Part shown: positions 6,731 through 16,341 of the stretch, piece by piece
Layout of the letters: every line of letters begins with the position of its first letter
Numbering within the stretch: the first letter of the stretch is position 1
Assembly: GCA_903845115.1 (NCBI GenBank)
Contig: CAIMWE010000091.1
Location: forward strand, 1 to 41,514
Source: an uncultured Acidobacteriota bacterium
GTDB taxonomy: Bacteria; Acidobacteriota; Thermoanaerobaculia; UBA5066
Direction: 5' to 3'
DNA: 41,514 bases
The notes under the pieces: model-generated
Seen by the model: the letters and a program-made list of their open reading frames with translations, nothing else
Told to the model about the DNA's origin: nothing
Databases searched by the model: none
Program-made: the position numbers and the translations under genes

Positions 6731-9370
6731 ATGAGCCTCGCTCCGGGCGAGAGACTCGGTCCTTACGAGGTCGTCGCGCCCCTCGGCGCGGGAGGGATGG
6801 GCGAGGTCTGGCGGGCTCGCGACACCCGCCTTGGCCGGGACGTCGCGATCAAGGTCCTGGCAGCGGAGGGCGCGGGGGACCTGAAGGCGCTTTCACGGTT
6901 CCAGCAGGAGGCGAGATCGGTCGCCGCCCTGTCGCATCCCAATATCCTCGAGATCTTCGACATCGGAGAGGAGAGGGGCGTCCCATTCGCCGTGACGGAG
7001 CTCCTCGACGGGGAGAGCCTCCGGGCCCGGCTGCGGGGCGGACCGCTCTCCGTGGCCGAGGCGCTCTCCTGCGCCCGGCAGATTACGGCGGGCCTCGCCG
7101 CCGCTCACGCGAAGGGGATCGTCCACCGCGACCTGAAGCCCGAGAACCTCTTCGTCACCAAGGACGGCATCCTGAAGATCCTCGACTTCGGCCTCGCCCG
7201 CCGCGTCATTCCGTCGGCCGGCAACGACACCGAGAACGAGACCGAGGAACGCCTGACCGGCCCCGGCAGCGTCGTGGGGACCGTGGGGTACATGTCGCCC
7301 GAGCAGGCCCGCGGCCTTCCGGTGGACCACCGGTCCGACCTCTTCTCGTTCGGGGCCGTGCTCTACGAGCTCCTCTCCGGCGCGAGCGCCTTCCGGCGCG
7401 CGTCGAACGCCGATACGCTGTCGGCGATCCTCAACGAGGAGCCGCCGCCGCTCGAGGAGTCGGGTCGTCCCGTCCCTGCCGAGCTCGACCGCGTCGTCCG
7501 GCACTGTCTGGAGAAGCGGCCGGAGAAGCGCTTCCAGTCCGCCCACGACGTCGCCCTTGCCCTGGAAGACGTGAACGAGGCCTCGCGCCCTTCCAGGGCA
7601 ATGCCGGTGGCGAGGGCAACACTGCCACGGAGGAACCCTGCCCTGCTCGCCGGGATTGCGGTGGTTCTCCTGGTCGCCGCGGGGGCCTTCGTCGTCTGGA
7701 GGAGCCGAAATGCCGGGACGCCAGCAACCGGTGCCGTGAAGCGGATCGCCGTCCTCCCGTTCGAGAACCTCGGGCCGGCGGACGACGACTATTTCGCAGA
7801 CGGCATCGCCGACGAGGTGCGGGGGAAGCTCACGGCCGTCCCGGGCCTGGAGGTGATCGCCCGGACCAGCTCGAACATCTACCGCAAGAGCCCGAAGCCG
7901 CTGAAGGAGATCGCCGAGGAGCTCGGCGTGCGGTACCTCCTCTCAGCCACGGTCCGTCGCCAGAAGGAGGCGAGCCGTCTCCGCATATCCCCCGAGCTGG
8001 TCGAGGTGACGTCGGCTCCCGGCCCGGCGTCACGCTGGCAGCAGCAGTTCGAGACGGCGGTCGACGATGTCCTCCAGGTTCAATCCGACCTCGCGACGCG
8101 TGTCGTCGAGCAGCTCGGGGTGGCGCTGGGCGCCGGTACCGAGAAAAGACTGACCGACAAGCCGACCCGGAATCTCGCGGCCTACGAGGCTTTCCTCCGG
8201 GGCCAGAAAGTCGCGAGTGAGCTGATGAACGACCCGTCGGCCGGCCGCCAGGCCCTCTCGTTCTTCGAGCAGACGGTGGCCCTCGACGCGGCATTCGCGG
8301 AGGCGTGGGCGGCGCTGTCGGCCATCGCCAGCAAGCTCTACTACAACCAGGTCCACGATCCGGCTCTGGTGGGACGCGCCCGCGAGGCGGCCGAGCGGGC
8401 GCTCGCCCTGGCGCCGGGGCGGCCCGAACCGTACCTCGCTCTTGGCCTGTACCACACGCTGGTGGCAGGCGACCCGAGGCGCGGGTTCGAGTTCCTCCGG
8501 ACGGGACTCGGGGTGGCGCCCGGGGACGTCCGCCTTCTAGCGGAAATCGGCAGTACGGAGCGGAACCTCGGCCGGTGGGACGAAGCGCTGGGTCACCTGC
8601 GGCAGGTTCTGCGGCTCGACCCGAAGTCGAGAGGCGCCATGTTCACGATGGGCATGACGCTGGCCTGGATGCGGCGCTTTCCGGAGGCGAGGCAGCTCGT
8701 CGAACGCGCTCTCGCGATGAACCCGTCCGACCTGAACACGATCGTCGAGCTGGCCCAGATCCACATCGGAGAGGGGGACCTCCAGGGGGCCCGGAGCGTC
8801 CTCCGCGCTGTCCCGAAAGAGGTCTCGCCCGTGGAACTCGTCGTCTACGTCACCAGGTACTACGGCGCCTTCATCCTGGACGACGAGCAGCGGGACCTCC
8901 TCCTCCGTCTGCCGCCGAGCGCCTTCGGGGATGACCGCGGCCAACGTGCGGCGTGTCTGGCCGACGCCTGCGCCTTGAAGGGGGACGAGGAAGGCAAGCG
9001 CCGCTACGCGGAGGAGGCGAGGGAGAGCTACGCGGCAAAGGTCGCGGCGAACCCAAACGAACCCGTGCTGCACGTACAGCTCGGGGTCGCTCTCGCGGCC
9101 CTTGGCCGCGGCGCGGAGGCGATCCAGGAAGGAGAACGGGGGCTGTCCCTCAAGCCTCGCTCCGTGGACGCGTGGAGCGCGTCGTTCTCGGAAGCTAGCG
9201 TGGCGGAGATCTACAGCGTCGTCGGGGAACACGAGAAGGCGCTCGACCTGCTCGAAGTCATTCTCCGATCTCCTGGCGTCCTTTCGGCGGGCTCCATCAC
9301 GCTCATCCCCGAGTTCGCTCCGCTCCGGTCCTACCCTCGATACCGGAAGCTGATCGAGCAGGGGCGCTGA
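6731..9370 (+). CDS. Membrane Ser/Thr protein kinase with TPR C-terminus
   Basis: An 879-residue Hanks-type (PknB-like) kinase. The catalytic domain covers about 10-280: glycine loop [13 protein letters not shown] (19-31), ATP-anchoring Lys41, catalytic Asp134 in HRDLKPEN, metal-binding Asp152 in LDFGLAR, and activation segment [13 protein letters not shown]. All catalytic residues are present. One transmembrane helix (about 303-325) separates the cytoplasmic kinase from an output region. That region begins with a segment like the TolB/FlgO N-terminal domain often paired with TPRs ([24 protein letters not shown], about 337-450), then several TPRs to the C-terminus. Probably a signalling or scaffold kinase with an extracytoplasmic sensor. 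It is the tandem paralogue of the next gene. The ATG follows GGAGGAG. Confidence 0.93.
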   Translation: MSLAPGERLGPYEVVAPLGAGGMGEVWRARDTRLGRDVAIKVLAAEGAGDLKALSRFQQEARSVAALSHPNILEIFDIGEERGVPFAVTELLDGESLRARLRGGPLSVAEALSCARQITAGLAAAHAKGIVHRDLKPENLFVTKDGILKILDFGLARRVIPSAGNDTENETEERLTGPGSVVGTVGYMSPEQARGLPVDHRSDLFSFGAVLYELLSGASAFRRASNADTLSAILNEEPPPLEESGRPVPAELDRVVRHCLEKRPEKRFQSAHDVALALEDVNEASRPSRAMPVARATLPRRNPALLAGIAVVLLVAAGAFVVWRSRNAGTPATGAVKRIAVLPFENLGPADDDYFADGIADEVRGKLTAVPGLEVIARTSSNIYRKSPKPLKEIAEELGVRYLLSATVRRQKEASRLRISPELVEVTSAPGPASRWQQQFETAVDDVLQVQSDLATRVVEQLGVALGAGTEKRLTDKPTRNLAAYEAFLRGQKVASELMNDPSAGRQALSFFEQTVALDAAFAEAWAALSAIASKLYYNQVHDPALVGRAREAAERALALAPGRPEPYLALGLYHTLVAGDPRRGFEFLRTGLGVAPGDVRLLAEIGSTERNLGRWDEALGHLRQVLRLDPKSRGAMFTMGMTLAWMRRFPEARQLVERALAMNPSDLNTIVELAQIHIGEGDLQGARSVLRAVPKEVSPVELVVYVTRYYGAFILDDEQRDLLLRLPPSAFGDDRGQRAACLADACALKGDEEGKRRYAEEARESYAAKVAANPNEPVLHVQLGVALAALGRGAEAIQEGERGLSLKPRSVDAWSASFSEASVAEIYSVVGEHEKALDLLEVILRSPGVLSAGSITLIPEFAPLRSYPRYRKLIEQGR

Positions 9371-9380
9371 GTACTGAGGC

Positions 9381-9408
9381 CTCGGCCAGGCGGTACCGCC
9401 GGGCCGAG
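9381..9408. terminator. Large hairpin after kinase 1
   Basis: A 28-bp inverted repeat begins 10 bases after the kinase 1 stop: CTCGGCC (9381-9387) pairs with GGCCGAG (9402-9408), and between them GGCGGTACCGCC is itself a palindrome. Thirteen of fourteen pairs match. There is no T-run, so it may be a Rho-independent-like pause or an mRNA-stabilising stem rather than a classic terminator. Confidence 0.45.
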
Positions 9409-9448
9409 ACCGCCCGGCTCGACGGCCGCCGGTCTTGTTTCCAGGGCG

Positions 9449-9496
9449 TAAACTGATGGCCGAAGTTCCGGCCACGGTGAGAGCGGAGGAGCTTCC
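9449..9496 (+). promoter_or_regulatory. Shared upstream element of kinase 2 (GCGTAAACT)
   Basis: GCGTAAACT starts 51 bases before the ATG at 9497. TAAACT is the putative -10, and CGAAGTTCCGGCCACGG and GAGCGGAGGAGCTTCC follow. Sequence and spacing match the region before kinase 1, so both kinases probably kept the promoter and leader of a common duplicated ancestor. Confidence 0.5.
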
Positions 9497-12160
9497 ATGG
9501 GTCTCGCTCCGGGCAAGAGACTTGGACCGTACGAGGTGATCGCGCCCCTGGGCGCGGGCGGCATGGGGGAGGTCTATCGGGCTCGCGACACGAAGCTGGC
9601 CCGGGACGTCGCGCTGAAGGTCCTCCCTGACCAGCTCTCGTACGACCCGAAGGCCCTGGCCCGGTTCGAGAACGAGGCGAAGGCGGTCGCGGCGCTCTCC
9701 CACCCGCACATCCTGGCCATCCACGACTTCGGCCGGATCGACGGGGTCTCTTTCGCCGTCACCGAGCTGCTGGAAGGGGAGACCCTGCGCGCGCTGCTCC
9801 AGCGGGGTCCTCTCCCCGTCCGCCGCGCCCTCGAGATTGCCGGGCAGGTCGCGGACGCCCTCGCCGCCGCCCACGAGAAGGGGATCGTCCACCGGGACGT
9901 CAAGCCCGAGAACGTGATCGTCTCGAAGGAGGGGAACGTCAAGCTCCTCGACTTCGGGCTGGCCCGCCAGTCGGTCCTCCCGTCCGACTCCGCCTTCACG
10001 AACACCCCTACCGGGGATCTCCTCACCGCCGCGGGAGCGATCGTGGGGACGGTGGCCTACATGTCGCCCGAGCAGGCGCAGGGGCTGGCCGTCGACCACC
10101 GCTCGGACCAGTTCTCGCTCGGGACGGTCCTGTACGAGATGCTGACCGGGAAGAAGCCGTTCCGGGGAGCGTCGACCGCCGAGACTCTGACCTCGATCAT
10201 TCGCGACGAGCCGGAACCGCTGGAGACGGGGGCACCAAACGTCCCCGCCCCAGTGCGCTGGCTCGTCGAGAGGCTGCTGGCGAAGGAGACGGGCGGCCGG
10301 TACGCGGCGACCCAGGACCTGGCGCAGGAGCTGATCTCCCTGCGCGCGCATCTCTCCGAAGCAGCCAGCGCGACGGGCGTGGCGCCTGGGGAAACATCCC
10401 GCATCCGCCGGCAGGTCCCTGTCTGGGCGCTGCCAGCCGTCGCCGCCCTCGCCGCCTTGCTCGGTCTCTTCGCGGGCCTTCGGTCGGCTCGCGTCGGATC
10501 CTCTCCGGCTTCCCTCAGGCTGGCGATCTCCTTCCCGGTCGACGCCGAGCCGGGCACGGTGAACCACAACCCGTTCGTCCTCTCCCCGGACGGGAGGACC
10601 CTCGTCTTCTCGGGCACGAAGCTCTTCGTCCGTCGGCTCGACGGCGACGAGATCAGGGCGATCCCGGGAACCGAAGGGGGTTACTTTTTCTCCCCGTTCA
10701 TCTCCCCGGACGGTCTCGAGATCGGCTTCTTCTCCGGGGGGAAGCTGAAGAAGGTTTCCCTCGCCGGAGGCTCCCCGATCACTCTCTGCGACGGCGGCTC
10801 CGCGGGCGGGAGCTGGGGAGCCGACGGAACGATCGTTTTCGCGAGAGCCATTCCGGGGAAGCCGCCGGGCCTCTGGCGCATCCCGGGGTCGGGTGGGGAT
10901 GCCAGGGTGGTGGCAGCCTCGGATGCCGCGAAGGGCCAGTTCTTCAGGTTCCCGCAGATCCTCCCGGACGGAGAGCACGTCCTCTTTGTGATCAAGGAGG
11001 GCGATGGGGCGATGCGGGCGGCCGTGGTGTCGCTCCGGACGGGCGAAAGGCGAGTCGTCGTGGAGGACGCCTCGTACGCCCGGTACCTCCCGACGGGACA
11101 CCTCGTCTTCACTCGCCCGGGGTCGCTCTTCGCCGTCGCGTTCGGCCTGAAGCGCCTCGAGACCGTCGGGTCTCCTGTTCCGCTTCTCGACGATCTCGTG
11201 ACGAATACGGACTTCTCACAAGCTGCCGCGTACACGTTCTCGCAAGAAGGGACGCTCGTCTACGCACCGAGGCCGAGGCTCCAGCGGACCCTCGTCTGGG
11301 TCGATCGCAAGGGCGCGGTCGAGAGGGTGCCCCTTCCGCCGGGGGGATACCACGCCGTGGCCCTCTCCCCGGATGGAGGGCGGCTCGCGGCGATCACCCA
11401 TGAGAAGGGCGAAACGTTCTCCTTGATGATCGGCGACCTCGCGCGGGGGACTTTCAGCCGATCCAAGGTGGAAGGTAAGTACCAGAGCCTGGCCTGGGTG
11501 CCGGACGGGAAACGGATCGCATTCGGATTCGGAACGGGAGGGAAGAACCATGCCGCGTTCTGGCAGAGCGCCGATGGAAGCGGACTGCCCGAGCGCCTCA
11601 CGAGCGAGGCCGGGATCGAGCACGAGGTCCCGAGTTCGTTCTCTCCCGATGGCAACCTCCTCCTGGTCACCGTGGGGAGCGGAGCTCGGGCGGGCGTTTT
11701 CGCCCTTCCGATCGGCGGGGAGAGGACGCTGCAGCCGGTCCTGCCCCAGCCCGGAGGTGATGTCCAGTTCTCGCCCGACGGCCGATGGATGGCGTACGGA
11801 GCGGACGGCGGAATAGACGTCGAGCCCTTTCCGGGCACCGGCCCGAAATGGAAGATCTCGAACGAAGGGGCGAGCGAGTTCCACTGGTCCCGGAGCGGCC
11901 GCGAGCTCTTCTACCGGAACGAGAACAAGATGATGGTCGTCGACATCGAGATGAAGTCGGTGTTTCGCTCCGGGCGGCCCCGGCTACTCTTCGAGGAACG
12001 CTATCTCGACGTCGGGGACCAGAATGCCTTCGACGTGTCGGCCGACGGGACGCGCTTCCTCATGATCAGGGAGGACCCGGCCGAGCTCGGGTCCGCCCAC
12101 GCCAACGTCGTCCTGAACTGGTTCGACGAGGTGAAGAGGCGGGTCCCGGGCGCGAAGTGA
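9497..12160 (+). CDS. Membrane Ser/Thr protein kinase with PD40 beta-propeller
   Basis: An 887-residue Hanks-type kinase, closely similar to kinase 1 over the catalytic domain: [13 protein letters not shown] (19-31), Lys41, Asp134 in HRDVKPEN, Asp152 in LDFGLAR and YMSPEQAQG. A transmembrane helix (about 310-330, ALPAVAALAALLGLFAGL) follows. The C-terminal half (about 345-880) is a TolB/WD40-like propeller with repeated PD40-type blades, seen in LSPDGRTLVFSG, ISPDGLEIGFFSG, LSPDGGRLAAI, FSPDGNLLLV and FSPDGRWMAYG. Propellers of this kind are expected to bind protein or ligand outside the membrane. No catalytic residue is missing. It stands alone as a transcription unit and is convergent with the DUF4388 gene. 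Confidence 0.93.
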   Translation: MGLAPGKRLGPYEVIAPLGAGGMGEVYRARDTKLARDVALKVLPDQLSYDPKALARFENEAKAVAALSHPHILAIHDFGRIDGVSFAVTELLEGETLRALLQRGPLPVRRALEIAGQVADALAAAHEKGIVHRDVKPENVIVSKEGNVKLLDFGLARQSVLPSDSAFTNTPTGDLLTAAGAIVGTVAYMSPEQAQGLAVDHRSDQFSLGTVLYEMLTGKKPFRGASTAETLTSIIRDEPEPLETGAPNVPAPVRWLVERLLAKETGGRYAATQDLAQELISLRAHLSEAASATGVAPGETSRIRRQVPVWALPAVAALAALLGLFAGLRSARVGSSPASLRLAISFPVDAEPGTVNHNPFVLSPDGRTLVFSGTKLFVRRLDGDEIRAIPGTEGGYFFSPFISPDGLEIGFFSGGKLKKVSLAGGSPITLCDGGSAGGSWGADGTIVFARAIPGKPPGLWRIPGSGGDARVVAASDAAKGQFFRFPQILPDGEHVLFVIKEGDGAMRAAVVSLRTGERRVVVEDASYARYLPTGHLVFTRPGSLFAVAFGLKRLETVGSPVPLLDDLVTNTDFSQAAAYTFSQEGTLVYAPRPRLQRTLVWVDRKGAVERVPLPPGGYHAVALSPDGGRLAAITHEKGETFSLMIGDLARGTFSRSKVEGKYQSLAWVPDGKRIAFGFGTGGKNHAAFWQSADGSGLPERLTSEAGIEHEVPSSFSPDGNLLLVTVGSGARAGVFALPIGGERTLQPVLPQPGGDVQFSPDGRWMAYGADGGIDVEPFPGTGPKWKISNEGASEFHWSRSGRELFYRNENKMMVVDIEMKSVFRSGRPRLLFEERYLDVGDQNAFDVSADGTRFLMIREDPAELGSAHANVVLNWFDEVKRRVPGAK

Positions 12161-12177
12161 GGCTCTCCGCGGCGCCT

Positions 12178-12197
12178 ACCGGCTGCGGCTGGCCGGT
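12178..12197. terminator. Small hairpin between convergent genes
   Basis: ACCGGC (12178-12183) pairs with GCCGGT (12192-12197) around an 8-base loop, in the 41-base gap between kinase 2 and the DUF4388 gene. It has no T-run. It may serve as a bidirectional terminator, but the stem is short for such GC-rich DNA. Confidence 0.3.
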
Positions 12198-12201
12198 CCC
12201 G

Positions 12202-14703
12202 TCAGCCAGGCCTCGGGCCCCCGGCCGCGATCCGGAGGGAGCCTTCCGAGACCCAGTGAGCGAGGAGCCGGCGCACCCGGAAGGCATCGACCGGCGCCGC
12301 CGTCTCGCACTCCGAAGCCGTCGCACCCGTGAGGACCCTCTCCCAGCAAGCCTTCAGGATCGCTCCGTCGTTGTCTTCCGGGTGTGCCGTCGGCCGCGTG
12401 CCGGTGGGGACGAGCCGGGCACCGTCGGCGACGAGGGCCGTGGCGCGGCGAAGCTCGTCGTGCCTCGTCATCCCCTCCATCAGGAGCGGGATGATCTCTC
12501 GCGTCTTCTCGAGCGCCGCGTCCTCGGGGCCCGAAAGCGCCCGTGTCGCGAACCGGAAGGTCCCGGCGGAGGGCCTCTGGAGGATCTGGTAGAACGCCTC
12601 GACGCCACGCAGGCCCGCGGCCGTGCAGGCCCGGAGCTTCCCGTCCTCGAGGTGGACCGCCGCCATCTCCTCGCCCGAGCGGCCGCGCAGGGTCAGGAGG
12701 CCCGTGGAGCGGGACTGCTGGAGGGTCTGGACGAGCGTCGGAAAGCCGAAGACGTCGAGATCCCCGGAGAGGCTCGACTCGCCTCCCTTCTCGGAGGCGT
12801 CCCTCGGGGGAGCGTCGAACGCCGCGAGGGCCGACGCGGCGGCCTGGCCGTAGTCGACGTCCGGGAAGCGGCGTGCCACCAGGACGAGGAGCTTCCGCAC
12901 CGCCGGCGTCGGCGTCCCCGAGAGAGCCGTGACGAGCGGGAGCAGCTTCGCCTTCGTGGTCTGGATGAGGAAGCTGAGGACGCGGAGCGGGAGGGCCGCG
13001 CGGAGCTCTTCCACGAGGAGCCCGACCGCCACCTCGTCGACGGAGAGGTCCGTACCGGAGAGCTGGGAGAGCCGGCCCCGGGTGTCCCCGAGGAAGGGGC
13101 TCGTCCTCAACCCGTGCTCCACGACCCCCCTCAGCCCCTTCGGCGACCCCTGTCGTACGAGCGCCGCCACCGTTCTCTCGAGGATTCCCTCGGTCTCCGA
13201 CCTCTTCTCCGGGGAGAGGCCCGTTTGCCCGAGCTCCGCCTCCAGCTGGCCGAGACGGAGGAGGAGGGCCGACGCCGCCTCTTCGCTCCGGATCATCCCG
13301 AGGGTGGCGATGGCCTCCTTTACGAGAGCGGGGGGGAGCGTCGTCTCGGACAGGCGGGAGACGCAGTCGGTCTCGAAGGGCGAGATCTCGAGGATCCCTT
13401 CCTGCGCCCGGCGGGCGACGTAGAGGAGGTTCCTCAGGTACTGCCACCCGGACCCGGCGTCCTCGTGCTGGAGCGCCTGCTCGATCGCCTCGAACGCCGC
13501 CTCTCGCGCGGCGGCCCCGTGGACCGTGAGAAGGGCGAGGAGGAGCCGCCGTCCCTCTCTGCTCTGCTCGTCCCGGAGAGAGGCGAGGAGCCCCTTCGGC
13601 GAGAAGGCCGGGAAGAAGTCGAGGACCCGGCGGAGGAGGACGTGCTGGTCGGGCTTCTCGGCGAAGGCCTTGAGCCGTGCAGGGGAGAGGGCGCGCTGCG
13701 TCTGCTCCTTGACGGACACCACGATGGCCGCCGGGATCTTCTCCTTGCGGACGATCCGGTCGGCCACGTCGAAGACCGTCACGGAGCGGGGCAGGGAGCC
13801 CTCCTCGAAGAACTCGACCGCCGCCTGCACCATCTCGTGGAACCGGCGGGCCCCCTCTTCGGGAGTCCCCGCCAGGGAGACGAGCCGGCCCATCGCGCCG
13901 ACGAGGCTCTGGGGCCCCTCGCCGGTCACCCCCTCGGGCACCTCCGGTCCGAGGAGAACCCCCCATTCCGGGAGGGCGTCCCCGAGGGTCCGCATCAGCT
14001 TCTCGCGCGGGACGTCGAACCCCGCCCCCTTCAGGCGCTGGAGGTACCCTTCCAGCTCGGCGACGGTATGGGCCGTGGTCGCCGCGGTGGCGAGGAGCTC
14101 CCCCTCCAGGGTCTGCCGCTGGGGACCTTGGACGGCGCGCGCAGAGCCCTGCGGCCCGGAGATCCGCCCGAGGAGGGTGTTGAAGCGCTTCAGGGCGTGA
14201 GTCAGCTCTCCCGGGTCGACCTCGTCGCCCCCGCCCCCTCCGGCCTCGCCGCGGACGGAGCGTTGCGCGCCAGGTTGGTCGGGCCCGGCCTGCCGGTAGA
14301 GCGTCTCGACGGGGGCGGACGCCGCGACCATCCGCGCCTCCCCGAGGCGCGCGACGCTCGCCCGGAGCGCCGTCCTCTCCTCCTCGGGGCAGAAGGTCTC
14401 GAGGGCGTGGGCGACCGCCGCGAGCCGGGGGAGGAGAACCAGGGGTTGGATGAGGCCGAACTCGGTGAGGAGGTGGATCTTTTTCAGGGCGTGGAAGAGG
14501 TAGTCGGAGACCGGAATAGAGCTCCCCGTCCCCTGATACTGCGCGGAGGTCCAGGCCTCGATCTCCCTTGCCACGACCTCGGCCGGACCGTGGAGGAGCG
14601 TCTCCACCGCCTCCACGGCCAGCATCGGTGCTTCCCGGTCGGACAGATAGAGCTGGAACTCCAGCACCACCTCGTCGAGACCGGATCCGCCGGTTCCGTC
14701 CAC
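12202..14703 (-). CDS. DUF4388 domain protein, large helical N-terminus
   Basis: About 833 residues. The C-terminal part (about 610-740) is a DUF4388 domain, recognised by SLSGDLDVFGFPTLVQTLQ then STGLLTLRG and AAVHLEDGKL. This domain is common in Myxococcota and Acidobacteriota regulators and gliding-related proteins, but its role is unknown. The long N-terminal part is alpha-helical and repeat-like (HEAT-type in feel), with no transmembrane segment. The frame is open to a TTG at 14733, but a TAGAAT hexamer covers that codon. GTG 14703, preceded eight bases upstream by AGGGAGG, is therefore preferred. It is probably a cytoplasmic scaffold or regulator; no partner is obvious. Confidence 0.75.
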   Translation of the reverse strand: MDGTGGSGLDEVVLEFQLYLSDREAPMLAVEAVETLLHGPAEVVAREIEAWTSAQYQGTGSSIPVSDYLFHALKKIHLLTEFGLIQPLVLLPRLAAVAHALETFCPEEERTALRASVARLGEARMVAASAPVETLYRQAGPDQPGAQRSVRGEAGGGGGDEVDPGELTHALKRFNTLLGRISGPQGSARAVQGPQRQTLEGELLATAATTAHTVAELEGYLQRLKGAGFDVPREKLMRTLGDALPEWGVLLGPEVPEGVTGEGPQSLVGAMGRLVSLAGTPEEGARRFHEMVQAAVEFFEEGSLPRSVTVFDVADRIVRKEKIPAAIVVSVKEQTQRALSPARLKAFAEKPDQHVLLRRVLDFFPAFSPKGLLASLRDEQSREGRRLLLALLTVHGAAAREAAFEAIEQALQHEDAGSGWQYLRNLLYVARRAQEGILEISPFETDCVSRLSETTLPPALVKEAIATLGMIRSEEAASALLLRLGQLEAELGQTGLSPEKRSETEGILERTVAALVRQGSPKGLRGVVEHGLRTSPFLGDTRGRLSQLSGTDLSVDEVAVGLLVEELRAALPLRVLSFLIQTTKAKLLPLVTALSGTPTPAVRKLLVLVARRFPDVDYGQAAASALAAFDAPPRDASEKGGESSLSGDLDVFGFPTLVQTLQQSRSTGLLTLRGRSGEEMAAVHLEDGKLRACTAAGLRGVEAFYQILQRPSAGTFRFATRALSGPEDAALEKTREIIPLLMEGMTRHDELRRATALVADGARLVPTGTRPTAHPEDNDGAILKACWERVLTGATASECETAAPVDAFRVRRLLAHWVSEGSLRIAAGGPRPG

Positions 14704-14732
14704 CTGCACTTCCTCCCTGCTGTCAGAGGCCA

Positions 14733-14738
14733 ATTCTA
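14733..14738 (-). promoter_or_regulatory. Putative -10 element (TAGAAT) of the DUF4388 gene
   Basis: The minus strand reads GCTAGAATTGG. A transcript starting 6-8 bases further on would have a leader of roughly 23 bases containing AGGGAGG before GTG 14703. This supports the shorter start. No -35 is evident. Confidence 0.4.
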
Positions 14739-14799
14739 GCGTCCGGACGGGATAACTCCAGGCCTATCGGGAGCCGGGGGTGCGGGCGAAGGGGCCGAA

Positions 14800-16023
14800 T
14801 CACTCGCCCAGGGTCTGGTGAGCCAGGAACGCGCGAGCCTGGCGCTTCCCCTTGACCTCGCCGGCCGCGAGGGCGAGGTCGAGCGCGGCGAGCGCCCGCC
14901 CGAGGCGGGGGCCCGAGATCCCTCCGAGCCATCGGGCGATCTCTTCCGCCGGCGCCGGCCTCGCGGGGGCGAGGACCCGCCGCAGGGCCGCCGCTCTCCC
15001 CGCGGTCTTCTGGAGCGCCTCGACGAACGGGGCAGAGGAAGAACTTCCCGTCGCCGCCAGGTACGCGATGGCCTCGTGGACGAACGGGTCGGCCTCGCGG
15101 AGAAAGGTGGCCACCTGCCGCCTCGTCGGGACCTCCCGCCGCGAGGCGAACGGGAGCGACCGGAGGCGGAGGGCGAGGCGGCGCTCCCTCCGGGGGACCT
15201 TCCACTCCTCCAGAATCGCCTCGGCGCGCTCCTCGTCGAGCGCCGAGAGGAAGAGGGCCCTGGCGACGGCGGGATCGGGAGACCGGAGCCGGCGAACGAG
15301 CCCGATCCCTCGGCGCCGCTCCTCGGGGGTGGTCATCGGGAGGAGCCGGCCCAGGACCCCCCACGACTCGAGACGGGCGAACGCCGCGCCCCCGGCGGGA
15401 TTCGGCACGCCGAGGATGCGGTCCATCTCGGCGAGGCGGCGCTCCGCGGGGGTGGCGGAGAGGAGCGAGGCCGCGGACCGGACCTCGGCGAGGGCGGTCG
15501 GGACCAGCCGGAAGCCCGGCAGCTCCGCCTCGAAGCGCGCGGCGCGGAGGACGCGGACCGGGTCCTCCAGGAAGACGTTCTGGCGAGGGGGCCGGAGCCG
15601 TCCGGAGGCGAGGTCGTCGAGGGCTCCCGGGAGAGCCTCCAGGACGAGCCCGGGCAGGAGGAGCTGGAGCGCGTTGACGGTGAAGTCGCGGCGCAGGAGG
15701 TCGTCCTCGGCCGACCCGCTCCGCTCCCACACGTCGATCTCGCCGCCCGGGGAGGCGATCTTGAAGATCCGGCGGGGCGAGCGGCCCAGGGTGAGGACAC
15801 GGCTCGAGAGGAGCGACGCCAGCGTTCCCGCCAGCTGCTCCGCGCCGCCGCCCGCGGCGGTCAGGTCGAGGTCGCCGCCGCGCCGGCGGAGGAACGCGTC
15901 GCGGATCGCGCCGCCCACGATCGCCGCCTCGACTCCCGAGGCGGCGACCGCCTTCCGGACGGTCCGGACGTCGCTTCGCCTCGCGAGCGACACGATGGCG
16001 GCGCCAGGGCTCCTCGGCTCCAT
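14800..16023 (-). CDS. CCA-adding-type tRNA nucleotidyltransferase / poly(A) polymerase
   Basis: A 407-residue class II nucleotidyltransferase. The N-terminal head carries EAAIVGGAIRDAFL and the catalytic pair GGDLDL, then IDVWERSGSAEDDLLRRDFTVNAL and the RPPRQNVFLEDPVRVLRAARFEAEL signature, all classic for the CCA/PAP family. The C-terminal part is the helical RNA-binding body. It would add or repair the CCA end of tRNAs, or act as a poly(A) polymerase; the two cannot be told apart here. No HD domain is seen. ATG 16023 is preferred: the frame stays open to 16599, but that stretch lies antisense over gatC/gatA and past the divergent start. It diverges from gatC across only 23 bases. Confidence 0.9.
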   Translation of the reverse strand: MEPRSPGAAIVSLARRSDVRTVRKAVAASGVEAAIVGGAIRDAFLRRRGGDLDLTAAGGGAEQLAGTLASLLSSRVLTLGRSPRRIFKIASPGGEIDVWERSGSAEDDLLRRDFTVNALQLLLPGLVLEALPGALDDLASGRLRPPRQNVFLEDPVRVLRAARFEAELPGFRLVPTALAEVRSAASLLSATPAERRLAEMDRILGVPNPAGGAAFARLESWGVLGRLLPMTTPEERRRGIGLVRRLRSPDPAVARALFLSALDEERAEAILEEWKVPRRERRLALRLRSLPFASRREVPTRRQVATFLREADPFVHEAIAYLAATGSSSSAPFVEALQKTAGRAAALRRVLAPARPAPAEEIARWLGGISGPRLGRALAALDLALAAGEVKGKRQARAFLAHQTLGE

Positions 16024-16046
16024 CCGACCGAATATACTTGGATGCG
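16024..16046. promoter_or_regulatory. Compact divergent promoter, CCA enzyme / gatC
   Basis: The 23-base gap contains AATATACTTG. On the plus strand TATACT (16033-16038) lies eight bases before ATG 16047; on the minus strand TATATT (16036-16031) lies seven bases before ATG 16023. If these are -10 elements, they overlap and both transcripts would be leaderless. There is no room for ribosome binding sites. Confidence 0.45.
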
Positions 16047-16337
16047 ATGAAGATCGACGCGGTTCTCGTCTCGAAAGTGGCTCGCCTCGCCTCGCTCGAG
16101 ATCTCGCCCGAGGAGACGGAGGAGCTGGCCGGCCAGCTGACGAGGATCGTGGAGCACTTCGAGGAGCTCCGGAAGATCCCCGACGAGGAGCTGCCGGGCG
16201 CCCCGGACCGGCCGTCCACCCCCCTGCGCCTCGACCGCGCCGTCGCCGGGAGGGACCTCTCGTTCGCCGAGGGGAACGCCCCCGAGTTCGCGCACGAGCA
16301 CTTCGTGGTCCCGCGCGTCGTGTCGCGGAACGATTGA
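16047..16337 (+). CDS. gatC: Asp-tRNA(Asn)/Glu-tRNA(Gln) amidotransferase subunit C
   Basis: A 96-residue GatC: VSKVARLASLEISPEETEELAGQLTRIVEHFEEL is the helical belt region that wraps GatA, and the C-terminal part has the usual LRLDRA and APEFAHEHFVVPRVV. GatC stabilises the GatCAB complex, which amidates mischarged Glu-tRNA(Gln) or Asp-tRNA(Asn). The length is normal. The ATG at 16047 is chosen; a TTG three codons earlier is in frame but lies within the putative promoter. gatA follows after four bases. gatB is not in this window. Confidence 0.95.
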   Translation: MKIDAVLVSKVARLASLEISPEETEELAGQLTRIVEHFEELRKIPDEELPGAPDRPSTPLRLDRAVAGRDLSFAEGNAPEFAHEHFVVPRVVSRND

Positions 16338-16341
16338 CTCG

